From: JBCAWW01 sp045106675
GTDB taxonomy: Bacteria; Bacteroidota; Bacteroidia; J057
Length of the DNA: 64,000 nucleotides
NCBI GenBank assembly: GCA_045106675.1
Contig: JBGCFA010000014.1
Span: 1 to 64,000 of the forward strand
Direction: 5' to 3'
Each line of letters begins with the position of its first letter. Positions within the stretch are counted from its first letter, which is position 1. The position numbers and the translations under genes were made by a program. Positions 26,030 to 34,436 of this stretch are shown piece by piece. The notes under the pieces were generated by a model, which saw only the letters and a program-made list of their open reading frames with translations, did no database searches and had not been told where the DNA came from.

Positions 26030-26564
26030 GTTAGGTGCAAGTAAAAAAACAGAATGAAGAATTTTAATCACTACGTATCAATCTATAAAGAACAACTCGA
26101 TAAAGGGGACATATTAATTGCATATAATGGATTAGTGAAATTTGTTATGCAATTAAGAACAGATTTTATTAAAAATCTCTCTGAGCGCTATGCATTTTCA
26201 GGTATTCTTCACGGATACATGGATTACACTTACTTCTATTTCACCAACGAATTTTTGAAAAGCAAAAAATTAAAATTGGGACTAGTGCTAAATCACTTAG
26301 AAATGAGGTTTGAGATTTGGCTTTTAGGAAATACAAAAGACATTCAAAAATCATATTGGAATGCTTTAAAAGAATCAGAATGGAACAAAGGCAGAAAAGA
26401 AATGCCTGAGTATTCGATTTTAGAAATAGTTATCGAAAAGGAACCAGATTTTAATGACTTAAGGCTGTTATCTCAAAAAATTGAAAATAAATTGATTGTA
26501 ATATCTGATGAAATTGTAAATGCAATCGAAAACTTGGATTAATCAAATGAAACCTGCACCTAAC
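26030..26564. other. Cassette-like unit around the DUF7000 gene
   Basis: GTTAGGTGCA at 26030-26039 (fits GTTRRRY) precedes the gene, and the exact complement TGCACCTAAC at 26555-26564 (fits RYYYAAC) follows its stop. An integron gene cassette has this arrangement: its own attC halves at both ends. No integrase is present in the window. Confidence 0.4.
26054..26542 (+). CDS. DUF7000 family protein
   Basis: The 162-aa protein opens with NHYVSIYKEQLDKGDILIAYNGL and contains GYMDYTYFYF, KLKLGLVLNHLEMRFEIWLLGNTK in two adjoining strands, and YWNALKESEWNKG. This set of conserved segments is recalled for DUF7000, whose function is unknown. The gene is more AT-rich than its neighbours, sits 86 bp after the AAA+ gene, and is bracketed by complementary core-like sequences, so recent acquisition as a cassette is likely. 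The start at 26054 is the only suitable ATG and follows the left core by 15 bp. Confidence 0.75.
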   Translation: MKNFNHYVSIYKEQLDKGDILIAYNGLVKFVMQLRTDFIKNLSERYAFSGILHGYMDYTYFYFTNEFLKSKKLKLGLVLNHLEMRFEIWLLGNTKDIQKSYWNALKESEWNKGRKEMPEYSILEIVIEKEPDFNDLRLLSQKIENKLIVISDEIVNAIENLD

Positions 26565-26629
26565 ATGGTCTACGAGTTAGTCATTCGTCGCGGGCTCCTC
26601 GATCCCGTAGGCAGTCCGGTCGTTAGCAG
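26556..26629. other. attC-like recombination site (candidate)
   Basis: GCACCTAAC at the left and GTTAGCAG at the right (CTAAC/GTTAG complementary) bound a 74-nt segment with an internal CGGG...CCCG stem at 26591-26607. Size and end motifs fit attC, but the inner arms pair poorly by eye. Confidence 0.35.
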
Positions 26630-26748
26630 TAATTGAAGAAAAAGCATGAATGAACAAAATTTCCAAATAGAATTTGGAGCATAATGTTTGGAGTTTCAAT
26701 TCCGCTACTATTTTTATACTAAACGTTATGTATAACTGAAAAAAATTG

Positions 26749-27519
26749 ATGGAATATCTGCTGATCATCTTGGGCTTCTTATTGCTTGTTAGTTGCGAAA
26801 ATATGATCCCTCCTGCTAAAGAAATCGTCGAAGTAGTGGCTTGGGATGGCATGGGTAAAGCAATTGAGGAAGGTGATACGCTTCAGTTCTTAATCACTGA
26901 AGAATATCGCCGTAATGATGTTGTTGGTTTTTTTTAGGCAGCGGTTGAAACGGATTCTCTAGTCCTAATACCTTCTCGAATCATCGGACTTACTGGAGAG
27001 TCTATTAAGATGAGAAATGGGGTGATTTACATAAATTCCCAAGCATACCTTGATCCTATTGATGTTAATAGACCTTATGCATTGCATTTAGGATTACGCG
27101 ATAGTACATTTTTTGCAGGGACCAATTTCGAACAATCAGGTTCTCCCCCGAAAAGCTTTTTTGTCTTGGACCTAAGGACAACAGAACTCGCACTAGTCGA
27201 TGACAAATGGATGAATGTAAACGAGATATCACGCATGGAAAATATCCACTCGGCAGGGGATGTTATAGGAGGGACAGTTGAGAATAATTGGAATAGATAT
27301 AATTGGGGTCCATTCAAGATTCCTAATGTAGGCGATAAAGTTGTTTTGAATGATAAAAATGAAAGATTATATGAATCTCTATTCTTTGAGAAGAGGAAAA
27401 AAAACCTAGTAACAACTGAGTGTTATTTTTTGATAAGCGATGATAGAGGGACATTATATGATTCAAGATTTATTGGCTTGATCCCTAAAAGGGCAATTAT
27501 TGGGAAAGTGATGACATAA
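26749..27519 (+). pseudogene. Signal-peptidase I (S26)-like lipoprotein interrupted by an amber codon
   Basis: Two frames in the same phase (26749-26937 and on to 27519) are separated only by a TAG at 26935-26937; the 24 codons between the stop and the next ATG at 27010 are open and belong to the family. The start encodes a lipoprotein signal (EYLLIILGFLLLVSC). After the stop, RIIGLTGESIKMRNGVIYIN matches S26 box D, NWGPFKIP matches the usual linker, and YFLISDDRGTLYDSRFIGL matches box E. Where the Ser nucleophile is expected (SMxPT) the protein has GMGKA, and where the catalytic Lys is expected (KRxxGLPGD) it has SR. It is therefore inactive by sequence even without the stop. A T8 run precedes the stop. 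It lies in the cassette-like patch, with GTTATGT at 26725-26731 and ACATAAC at 27514-27520. Confidence 0.8.
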
Positions 27520-27559
27520 CTCTTATCCGAAATGATTAGGATGAAAAAAGGTGTTAAAT
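27514..27559. other. Second attC-like site (candidate)
   Basis: ACATAAC at 27514-27520, overlapping the stop of the S26-like gene, complements GTTATGT at 26725. An ATCC/GGAT inner pair and GTTAAAT (27553-27559, fits GTTRRRY) follow. Short, and supported only by eye. Confidence 0.3.
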
Positions 27560-27582
27560 TATGGATAGCTTAAAACATTAGA

Positions 27583-28248
27583 ATGACAGTCCAAGAAATC
27601 CTCTCTCAACTCGAATCCCTCAGCGACGAAAGAAGACGGAAGCACAACACTAAAAATGGTGCTGGTGACAATCAATTTGGCGTGCCAATGGGTGAAATCC
27701 GCAAAGTGGCCAAGAAGCTAAAAACTAATCATGAGTTGGCTTTGAAACTTTGGGAAACCGGCAATATCGAAGCTAGGCTGGTAGCTATCCTTATTATCAA
27801 ACCCAAAGACTTATCGCCAGACAAAGTAGATCAATTGGTTCGTTCTGTGGGCTTTTTTCAAGTAGCAGATTGGCTCAATGCATATATCGTAAAAAAACAT
27901 CCCGAAAAGGAAACACTTCGTCAAGGCTGGATGCAGGCTAATGATCCAATGGCAGCCCGTGCAGGCTGGAGTTTAACTGCCGAACGAGTGGAGCGCAGTC
28001 CAGAAGGAATCGACCTTCCCGGATTACTCGATCGCATCGTAGCCGAAATGCTTATAGCCGACCCCTTGGTACAATGGACCATGAACAATACGCTTGTAGG
28101 AATTGGTGTCCATCATCCTGAATATCGAGAACGTGCGCTTGCGATAGGGGAGAAGTTGGGCGTTTATCGTGATTATTCTGTACCTAAAGGCTGTACATCA
28201 CCTTTTGCTCCGATGTGGATCAATAAAATGGTGAGTCAGCAGAGCTAA
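27583..28248 (+). CDS. DNA alkylation repair protein (AlkD-like)
   Basis: The 221-aa helical protein matches the HEAT-like-repeat AlkC/AlkD glycosylase family: NQFGVPMGEIRKVAKKLKTN near the N-terminus, ALKLWETGNIEARLVA, and repeated helices with WLNAYIVKK and DPMAARAGWSL. AlkD-type enzymes remove positively charged alkylated bases. The C-terminal GVYRDYSVPKGCTSPFAPMWI is typical of the Bacteroidota branch. The essential residues cannot be assigned with certainty by eye. It is followed 12 bp later by a DHFR-family gene and may be co-transcribed. Confidence 0.85.
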   Translation: MTVQEILSQLESLSDERRRKHNTKNGAGDNQFGVPMGEIRKVAKKLKTNHELALKLWETGNIEARLVAILIIKPKDLSPDKVDQLVRSVGFFQVADWLNAYIVKKHPEKETLRQGWMQANDPMAARAGWSLTAERVERSPEGIDLPGLLDRIVAEMLIADPLVQWTMNNTLVGIGVHHPEYRERALAIGEKLGVYRDYSVPKGCTSPFAPMWINKMVSQQS

Positions 28249-28260
28249 CACAATGAAACA

Positions 28261-28794
28261 ATGAGGAAAATCGTCTACTATGTTGCCATTTCATTGGATG
28301 GCTTCATCTCTGGTCCAGATGGAGACATTAGTGGCTTTTTACAATCGGGGAATGGAGTTGAAAAATACCAACAAGACCTTGCTGAATTTGATACAGTGAT
28401 CATGGGCCGCAATACCTATGAATTTGGCTATCAATATGGCCTGAAGCCCGGCAAGCGTGCTTATCCTCATATGAGGCATTATATCTTCTCAAAGTCCTTG
28501 AAATTTGAAATAGAAAAGCCTGAAGTAGAAGTGTGTGCATTGGACCTTGAGATAGTGCAGCAACTGAAAGCAGAAGAAGGTATCGATATCTATTTGTGTG
28601 GAGGCGGGATATTTGCGGGTTGGCTATTGAAAAATGGGCTGATTGATATCGTAAAAATCAAGCTGAACCCATTTGTTCAAGGAGAAGGAGTGCGACTTTT
28701 TGAAGGCTTACAAAAGCAATATCAACTGTCCCTAGTCGAGAGTAATCTTTATGAAGAGGGGCTACAAATCATGACGTATCAGGTGAATTATTAA
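28261..28794 (+). CDS. Dihydrofolate reductase family protein (RibD C-terminal type)
   Basis: The 177-aa protein begins KIVYYVAISLDGFISGPDGD and contains VIMGRNTYEFG and YLCGGGIFAGWLLKNGLID. These are the NADPH-binding features of the DHFR-like / RibD C-terminal reductase family. Physiological substrate is unknown; most stand-alone members are uncharacterised. It lies 12 bp after the AlkD-like gene on the same strand. A RibD-like deaminase at 34437-34892 is the other half of this fold pair, but the two are 6 kb apart and on opposite strands. Confidence 0.85.
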   Translation: MRKIVYYVAISLDGFISGPDGDISGFLQSGNGVEKYQQDLAEFDTVIMGRNTYEFGYQYGLKPGKRAYPHMRHYIFSKSLKFEIEKPEVEVCALDLEIVQQLKAEEGIDIYLCGGGIFAGWLLKNGLIDIVKIKLNPFVQGEGVRLFEGLQKQYQLSLVESNLYEEGLQIMTYQVNY

Positions 28795-28970
28795 TCAGCT
28801 AAAGCGGCAGTCTTTAGGCGAAAACCTTCTATTTTGAGATAAATATGAGTGTCACAGAATCCATATATCGAGTGTGTGGATATGATTATGGCGATGAAAA
28901 TCCCACTTGACGAGTTCCAACCTCAAACTGTAAAATTGTCATTTAGGGTCCTGAGACACTCGAAGGACCT

Positions 28971-28998
28971 GCTTCGCAGAACGCTAGAAGACGTTCCG
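28971..28998. repeat. Palindromic repeat copy (GCTTCGCAGAACGCTAGAAGACGTTCCG)
   Basis: GCTTCGCAGAACGCTAG at 28971-28987 followed by ACGTTCCG matches the family at 7734, 11395 and 43300. It lies between two convergent genes. The 76-codon frame over it has no coding character. Confidence 0.7.
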
Positions 28999-29067
28999 AG
29001 AATCGGCTGTGAAAGTGAAGGCCGCTCAGATACTAGCTCTCTCAAACTCTATCCGCTGGACCCCAAT

Positions 29068-31221
29068 TTAGTTTTGTAAACGGCTGTCGAAATAAGTGAA
29101 GATTTTATTCAATAAATGTAGATTATCCTTGCCACGCACATGATGTTCGTAAATCATATACGGATAAAAATCTATCTGTACATTTTGATCCACCGCTTCG
29201 CGTAACAAGCGATAAGAATGCTGGGGCACTACTACATTGTCCTGTAAACCCTGTATTAGGAGAAGATCTCCTTGGAGTTGCTTGACATAAGGGATCAAGT
29301 TTGCCTTATCATAACCCTCTGGATTGGTCTGGGGAGTATCCATATAGCGCTCTGTGTACATGATTTCATACATACGCCAATCTACAACTGGACCTCCGGC
29401 AACGCCCACCTGAAAGGTTCCTGGCGTTCTCAGCATGAGAGCGCTCGTCATAAATCCACCATAGGACCAACCTAAGACGCCCATGCGCTCAGCATCAATC
29501 CAAGGCTTTTGCTTGAGATATTCTACGCCCACGAGCTGATCTTGAACCTCTAGCGTACCTAATTGGCGGTGCACGGCTTGCTCAAATGCTAAGCCCCGAT
29601 GAGCGGAGCCTCGGTTGTCAAGCGTAAATACGACATAGCCCTGACTGGCAAAGTAGTTCATCAGCATGATCCAACGACCCATAGAGCCGCCCATCCAAGT
29701 ATTGGTTACCATCTGAGCGTGAGGACCACCATAGACATAAGTGAGTACGGGATACTTCTGGGTGCTATCAAAACCTGCGGGCAAAATCATACGGCAATAC
29801 AAATCCGTTCCATCGTTCGCTTTGAGTGAAAATAAACTGGTCTTACCTAACTGAAAATCAGCGAGAGGATTAGCTGCTTTGAATATGCTTTTGACGATTT
29901 CGCCCTTTTTAGTTTCGATGATTTGAGCTTCAAAAGGAGTCTCTGTACTCGAATATTGATCAAGTATATATTTTCCGTCAGCGCTGAGACTTGCCTTATG
30001 CGTTCCCGCTTGAGGGCTAAGACGCTTGAGGCTGCCTTTGCCGAGATCAACAGCATAAATGTGGCGCTCTAAAGGACTTTCTTGGGTGCTTTGGATATAG
30101 AGATATTTCCCCTTCGGACCAAAGCCGAGTACATCCGTTACTTTCCAATTGCCACTCGTGATTGCTCCTAAGGACTTTCCAGAGGCATCATAATGGTATA
30201 AATGATCAAAACCGCTCCGCTCACTATACCATAAAAACTCATCCGGCTTATCGGTGAGGAAGATCGGTCCATGTTCAGGCTCAACGTATTTGGTCTGTCG
30301 TTCGTCGAAGAGTTTTCTATTCAATCTACCATTGACGGCACTGTATCGCTGCAACTCCATATAGTTTTGATCGCGATTGACGACTGCTACATAGACATAT
30401 TGGCCATCTGGACTCCAAGTGATATTGGTGAGATATTGGTCAGCTGGTCCAGAGATCGCTAGATAAACGACTTCTTGGGTATGGACATCGTAGATACCAA
30501 TGCTCGCTTGATGGCTACTGTCTCCCGCCATGGGATACTTTTGCGGCTCATGTAAAGCGGGTACGGCTATCTGATTGACAAAAGGATAATCCTTGACGGG
30601 GCTATGATCAACACGATAAAAGGCTAAGCGTTTCCCATCGGGTGACCAAAACATACCCTTGCGAATACCAAACTCAAAACGGTGGGCCGCCTCACCATAT
30701 GTAAGACCATAGTGGCCATCATCAGTTAGCTGTCTGACGCCAATAGAGTCATTGATATTGACATAGAGATTATGCTCCTTGACTTGAGCGTGAATGCCAT
30801 TGGGACCCCATTCTGTCAATGCAGCTTCTGGATCAATATCTGTTACTTTTTCCAAGACATCTGTATCTAAATGATAGTGTAGCAGACGGTTTTCATGCAT
30901 AAATGAAAAGGTCTCACTATCTACCCATTTGATCCTCGGAAAACGCTTAAGGTCGGCTCCGAGTTTGTTTTTTAATACGTTGAGAGGAACCAATACCTTT
31001 TCATTGCCTTTGAGATCGATCTGTTTGAGATTTTGATTGCTAATATCGATCTGGGTGTAAACCGACTCTGATCCTTTCCATTGCAGTTGAGGCACTCGTT
31101 CGGGAAAATGAGTAGGAGCAATGATATCCTCTATGCTTAAAGTTTGAGTTTGGCCCCAGAGCGATAATGTCCCAAAGACAAGAAGAACAAGGAGTAAGAT
31201 GTAAGCTTGACGGTGTCCCAT
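29068..31221 (-). CDS. Dipeptidyl peptidase IV-like S9B peptidase
   Basis: The 717-aa protein has a signal peptide (ILLLVLLVFGTLSLWGQ), an eight-bladed-type beta-propeller with repeated WSPDGKRLAFYRVD and WSPDGQYVYV motifs, and a C-terminal hydrolase. The nucleophile Ser586 lies in GWSYGGF, the Asp in LIQGLQDNVV and the His in YEHHVRGKDNLH. The EAAHRFEFGIRKGMFWSPDG region is close to Bacteroidota DPP-IV, which releases Xaa-Pro dipeptides. It should be periplasmic or surface exposed. It is monocistronic. A hairpin at 31318-31346 lies upstream of the promoter region. Confidence 0.92.
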   Translation of the reverse strand: MGHRQAYILLLVLLVFGTLSLWGQTQTLSIEDIIAPTHFPERVPQLQWKGSESVYTQIDISNQNLKQIDLKGNEKVLVPLNVLKNKLGADLKRFPRIKWVDSETFSFMHENRLLHYHLDTDVLEKVTDIDPEAALTEWGPNGIHAQVKEHNLYVNINDSIGVRQLTDDGHYGLTYGEAAHRFEFGIRKGMFWSPDGKRLAFYRVDHSPVKDYPFVNQIAVPALHEPQKYPMAGDSSHQASIGIYDVHTQEVVYLAISGPADQYLTNITWSPDGQYVYVAVVNRDQNYMELQRYSAVNGRLNRKLFDERQTKYVEPEHGPIFLTDKPDEFLWYSERSGFDHLYHYDASGKSLGAITSGNWKVTDVLGFGPKGKYLYIQSTQESPLERHIYAVDLGKGSLKRLSPQAGTHKASLSADGKYILDQYSSTETPFEAQIIETKKGEIVKSIFKAANPLADFQLGKTSLFSLKANDGTDLYCRMILPAGFDSTQKYPVLTYVYGGPHAQMVTNTWMGGSMGRWIMLMNYFASQGYVVFTLDNRGSAHRGLAFEQAVHRQLGTLEVQDQLVGVEYLKQKPWIDAERMGVLGWSYGGFMTSALMLRTPGTFQVGVAGGPVVDWRMYEIMYTERYMDTPQTNPEGYDKANLIPYVKQLQGDLLLIQGLQDNVVVPQHSYRLLREAVDQNVQIDFYPYMIYEHHVRGKDNLHLLNKIFTYFDSRLQN

Positions 31222-31317
31222 AATGTGTTTTGTCGAATGTACTAGTTATGGCTTGTATGTGAGATTTCCAAAGGTTGAATAAAATTACTGTTGAAGCAGC
31301 TAATATAGCATTCGGCC

Positions 31318-31346
31318 CCAAAAATGCTCCTACTTGGCATTTTTGG
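31318..31346. other. Perfect 10-bp hairpin upstream of DPP-IV gene
   Basis: CCAAAAATGC (31318-31327) and GCATTTTTGG (31337-31346) are exact complements around a 9-nt loop. It may be a second terminator behind the DUF6503 operon or a regulatory stem. Confidence 0.5.
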
Positions 31347-31480
31347 CACAGTTTTGACTATATGGAAACGAAGGAAGTTTGGAATACGTTTCTTAGATGG
31401 ATATGTAATATTCTTATCCCTTTTGGATAGTATCTAGGATAATTTCATTCCAAATTGAATCCCCATCAGGGCAGTAAATG

Positions 31481-31514
31481 AAAAACCTCACTGTATGTAA
31501 GCAGTGAGGTTTTT
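31481..31514 (-). terminator. Terminator of the endonuclease-DUF6503 operon
   Basis: AAAAACCTCACTG and CAGTGAGGTTTTT form a perfect 13-bp stem with A and T runs on either side, immediately after the DUF6503 stop on the minus strand. Confidence 0.9.
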
Positions 31515-31518
31515 GTGT

Positions 31519-32226
31519 TTATTCTATGCGACCCTCTTCCAATATATCTGCGCCCAAAAAGCTTGTGTCTGGGAAGGTGTACCATTCTCTGATTTTAGGG
31601 ATGCGCATTTGCCCCACCATAGTTTCTTCTTTGAGCACGATATATTCACCTTTGGGTTGAGTTTCATCGCGATAAAAGCGATATCCAATCATTGCATAAT
31701 TATTGGGCTTGATGTAAAATTGATAAATTTCATCGCCCACCTCTGGATTGTATCGCACTGTCAGTACCCATACATCCTCATTCATATAGCTTGTCTTTTC
31801 TACCTTAGGATCGAGGATCGTGCCTGGATCTTTTAGTTTCATCGGCAAACCATTGAGATAAGTCAGGTAGTCTCTAAACATGAGCGTTCTGGCACAGTCC
31901 AAACGATACTTCTGGATACTATCTTCAGCTAAGTCAGTTTCTCCATTCAAAGCGTAATAGCAGCTATCCTTGAGCATGCCTCTGAGGCTTTGGCTAGCAT
32001 TTTTGGTAGCCTTCATCTCAAACTTCTCTGCTGGGATATTGATCCACGCCTCTCGAATGTTTGAGTCGCCCTTGGGACTTTCAGAACGAATTTTGAGATA
32101 AATTGCACCGCTTGCCCATTGTCCTTGAGGATCATGGTATTGGATAGTGCGTTCGAGTATTTCGCTAGCTGTTGGAGGCTCAGCACTAGCAATGAAAAAA
32201 CTAAAGACTAAGAGTAATATGACCAT
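31519..32226 (-). CDS. DUF6503 family secreted protein
   Basis: The 235-aa protein starts with a signal segment (VILLLVFSFFIASAEP) and contains ILERTIQYHDPQGQW, a series of beta strands and YQFYIKPNNYAMIGYRFYRDE. These resemble DUF6503, whose fold is related to LolA-type lipid-binding beta half-barrels; function is unknown. It follows the endonuclease-like gene by 14 bp on the minus strand and shares its terminator, so the two are probably one operon. Confidence 0.75.
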   Translation of the reverse strand: MVILLLVFSFFIASAEPPTASEILERTIQYHDPQGQWASGAIYLKIRSESPKGDSNIREAWINIPAEKFEMKATKNASQSLRGMLKDSCYYALNGETDLAEDSIQKYRLDCARTLMFRDYLTYLNGLPMKLKDPGTILDPKVEKTSYMNEDVWVLTVRYNPEVGDEIYQFYIKPNNYAMIGYRFYRDETQPKGEYIVLKEETMVGQMRIPKIREWYTFPDTSFLGADILEEGRIE

Positions 32227-32240
32227 AATATCTAAGCAGC

Positions 32241-33260
32241 TTAAGCATTTGATTGTGGAGAAATACCATCGACCCGACGACTAGGATCAAGTTCCAAAGT
32301 AGCGACGACTTGTCCGTGATCTGATTCCCATGCTGGAACGTCATCATCACTTTGGGTTTCGTCGATAAGATGGTCGTTAAATACCTTGACATAGCCAATG
32401 CGACCGATACTCTGTGGGTTTTCCTCTACCAGCTCCTGGCTGACCATGATATGATCAAGGGCTTCATGGTGTCCATTGTAGATATGTGTAAAATAGTAAT
32501 CCTCATAGCTTTTTCTCGCTTGAATGTCTTTGGCCTGATAGAGCAATACGTCCCAAATCTCCTTTTTGACATCAAGAGGATACTTACGGTGAGGCGGTTC
32601 TCCGGAGAGAATACGAGTGGTTACGGCAAGGCCGGAATCATTGACATCACCTAATAAAATCAAAGGGTGGTCATTTTTTTTGAGATCCGCTAACACCAAT
32701 CCTCTCACGGATGTGGCTTCCATTGCCCTGCGGATCAGGGAACGAGTTTGTGCTTTGGCCAATGCATAATGATCCCCACGTAATTCGCCTTCATAAAAGT
32801 CTGGTCGTTTGCTTTTGAGATGTACCACATAGACGATCACTTTATGCCCAAAGGGTAGCTCGACCAAGGCTCGTAAGACTGGTCTGGAAAATGATTCAAT
32901 GGGGATTTGAGTGCCTTCTAAATCGATCCCTTCGGGGAACGCTTCGATCACTTGGAACTCTAGAATGGGATATTTTGAAACGAGGCCCACCCTTGGCAAT
33001 AGATCTTCTGTGGGATTAGCGACTACAAAGTGAGCCTTATTGAGGCGTTTAGATTGACGCAAAGCATCTTGTAAAGCCTCAGGATGAAATATTTCTTGAA
33101 AACCTACAAGATCAGCGCCCATACGATCGAGTTGTTCCCCAATCCAGCGACATTTCTTCTGATAGGTTTTCTTATTGTATTTGCGGCGGTAGTAGGTAAT
33201 CTCCGGCGATACCAAGTTGAAGGCATTGAAGTTGCCTATTTTGACAATTTTGGCTTTCAT
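32241..33260 (-). CDS. Endonuclease/exonuclease/phosphatase family protein
   Basis: The 339-aa protein carries the EEP motifs in order: IGNFNAFNL (Asn), VGFQEIF (Glu metal ligand), VVHLKSKRPDF (His), LLGDVNDSG (catalytic Asp/Asn), ALDHIMVS and WESDHGQVVA (Asp-His pair). There is no convincing signal peptide, so it is probably cytoplasmic. The family includes DNases, sphingomyelinases and phosphoinositide phosphatases, and the substrate cannot be decided here. It is first in an operon with the DUF6503 gene. Confidence 0.85.
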   Translation of the reverse strand: MKAKIVKIGNFNAFNLVSPEITYYRRKYNKKTYQKKCRWIGEQLDRMGADLVGFQEIFHPEALQDALRQSKRLNKAHFVVANPTEDLLPRVGLVSKYPILEFQVIEAFPEGIDLEGTQIPIESFSRPVLRALVELPFGHKVIVYVVHLKSKRPDFYEGELRGDHYALAKAQTRSLIRRAMEATSVRGLVLADLKKNDHPLILLGDVNDSGLAVTTRILSGEPPHRKYPLDVKKEIWDVLLYQAKDIQARKSYEDYYFTHIYNGHHEALDHIMVSQELVEENPQSIGRIGYVKVFNDHLIDETQSDDDVPAWESDHGQVVATLELDPSRRVDGISPQSNA

Positions 33261-33350
33261 ACGACTTCTTTTTCTTTAGGTGGAAAATAGGTCGATTTAT
33301 GTACCCTTGCAACCTTTGGACAGAGATGTATCCTTATATGGTGCCTAGAC

Positions 33351-33752
33351 TTAGTCTCTAGTGAGGACCAAACTTTGGTTTTTTAGGGTGATAAAGTAGA
33401 ACAAAAAGCCGACAGCAAAGAGTAAATGGATACTCGAAAACATATAGCCTAAACTATTCATCACTTCGCTTGAGGCTCCTCTAAAAGTCAAAAAGCTGTC
33501 GATGGTATGAAAACAAAGATTTCCAACTAAGATTGCCTCCAATGCCGGGCTGTTTTCTTTGACATTTCTGGCTATGAGACAGATCAACCCAAAGGATAAT
33601 AACATAGAACCAACAGTACTTGCCATCAGCAAGCCATCACTATCTAACTGAACATCGAGCATTCCAAAGATAGGGGAGGGGAAGAGCAACATGCCGATAC
33701 CAAATGGAATAAACATAATCGAGTTAAGGACTAAAAAGGTCTTAATTGACAT
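33351..33752 (-). CDS. Four-helix membrane protein under TetR-type control
   Basis: The 133-aa protein has four hydrophobic helices (about 5-25, 43-62, 72-90, 98-122) and little else; no family is identified with confidence. A 26-bp perfect palindrome lies 16 bp upstream of its start, between it and the TetR gene, and a near copy lies before the TetR gene. It is therefore the probable regulated target of that repressor. Confidence 0.8.
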   Translation of the reverse strand: MSIKTFLVLNSIMFIPFGIGMLLFPSPIFGMLDVQLDSDGLLMASTVGSMLLSFGLICLIARNVKENSPALEAILVGNLCFHTIDSFLTFRGASSEVMNSLGYMFSSIHLLFAVGFLFYFITLKNQSLVLTRD

Positions 33753-33767
33753 AATTTGATAGTTTAT

Positions 33768-33793
33768 TATTTCTAATCAATTGATTAGAAATA
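33768..33793. promoter_or_regulatory. 26-bp perfect palindromic operator
   Basis: TATTTCTAATCAA and its exact complement TTGATTAGAAATA are joined without spacer. It sits between the TetR gene stop and the membrane-protein start. Core CTAATCAATTGATTAG recurs with one change at 34377-34392. Confidence 0.8.
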
Positions 33794-33807
33794 GGATAAA
33801 AAAATAG

Positions 33808-34374
33808 TTATAATTTCTGGAAGCTCATTTCAATGTAGTTCTTGATTTGTGGGGTATCGATCATTTTGGCACCGAGTACCATGCCTTGAAGCGCCACAAA
33901 TAGGTAGCTTACCTTTTGTTGAGTAACCTCTGGATCATTTTGCTTAGAGAGGGCCTTGGTAAATGCGGTCATGATCTCCTTAGAAAATGCCATGATTTCT
34001 TGAGCAATCGGCTCTGCCATATTTTGGCCCAATTCATTTGCTGTATTGATCATTAGACATCCTCGATAGTGCTGTCCTTTTTGAGTAAAGTCTAGGAACG
34101 CATAAAAAAACTGTTTAATGCTGGTAAGGTCTTGGGGACCATGCACCAAATCCTTCAGTAACATCTTGCGCACCAGATCCTGATAGTGCTTGATACTGGC
34201 CAATAGCACCCCTTCCTTATTATTGAAACTCGCATAGATGGAAAATAGATTGATACCCATGCTCTGTTCCAACATCCGAGTAGAGGTTGAGGTATAGCCT
34301 TGGGACCAAAAAAGATCCATGGCTTTCAATGCTACTTGAGATTCATCATAGTTTTTTTGTCTCGGCATAATCAA
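33808..34374 (-). CDS. TetR/AcrR family transcriptional regulator
   Basis: The 188-aa protein has an N-terminal HTH (about 12-58) with ALKAMDLFWSQGYTSTSTRM and INLFSIYASFNNKEGVLLAS, the usual TetR DNA-binding arrangement. The C-terminal ligand domain (RGCLMINTANELG, about 90-185) resembles the Bacteroidota YxaF/TetR_C group. The ATG at 34374 or the second Met at 34368 (PRQKNYDES) may start it. An operator-like copy lies immediately upstream (34377-34392) and the full palindrome immediately downstream, so it likely represses itself and the membrane gene. Confidence 0.92.
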   Translation of the reverse strand: MIMPRQKNYDESQVALKAMDLFWSQGYTSTSTRMLEQSMGINLFSIYASFNNKEGVLLASIKHYQDLVRKMLLKDLVHGPQDLTSIKQFFYAFLDFTQKGQHYRGCLMINTANELGQNMAEPIAQEIMAFSKEIMTAFTKALSKQNDPEVTQQKVSYLFVALQGMVLGAKMIDTPQIKNYIEMSFQKL

Positions 34375-34376
34375 AT

Positions 34377-34392
34377 CTAAACAATTGATTAG
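34377..34392. promoter_or_regulatory. Second TetR operator (CTAAACAATTGATTAG)
   Basis: It differs from the 16-bp core of the 33768-33793 palindrome by a single base and touches the TetR start codon region, consistent with autoregulation. Confidence 0.7.
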
Positions 34393-34436
34393 TTATAAGC
34401 AACAAACTGATTCTAATCTCCTCGCTACCATCACAA

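Noticed and set aside
26935..26937. Frameshift at the T8 run in the S26-like gene.
   Set aside because: Both sides are in the same phase, so the break is a stop codon, not an indel.
28849..29079. 76-codon frame between the DHFR-family and DPP-IV genes.
   Set aside because: It covers a palindromic repeat copy and ends inside the DPP-IV gene on the other strand.
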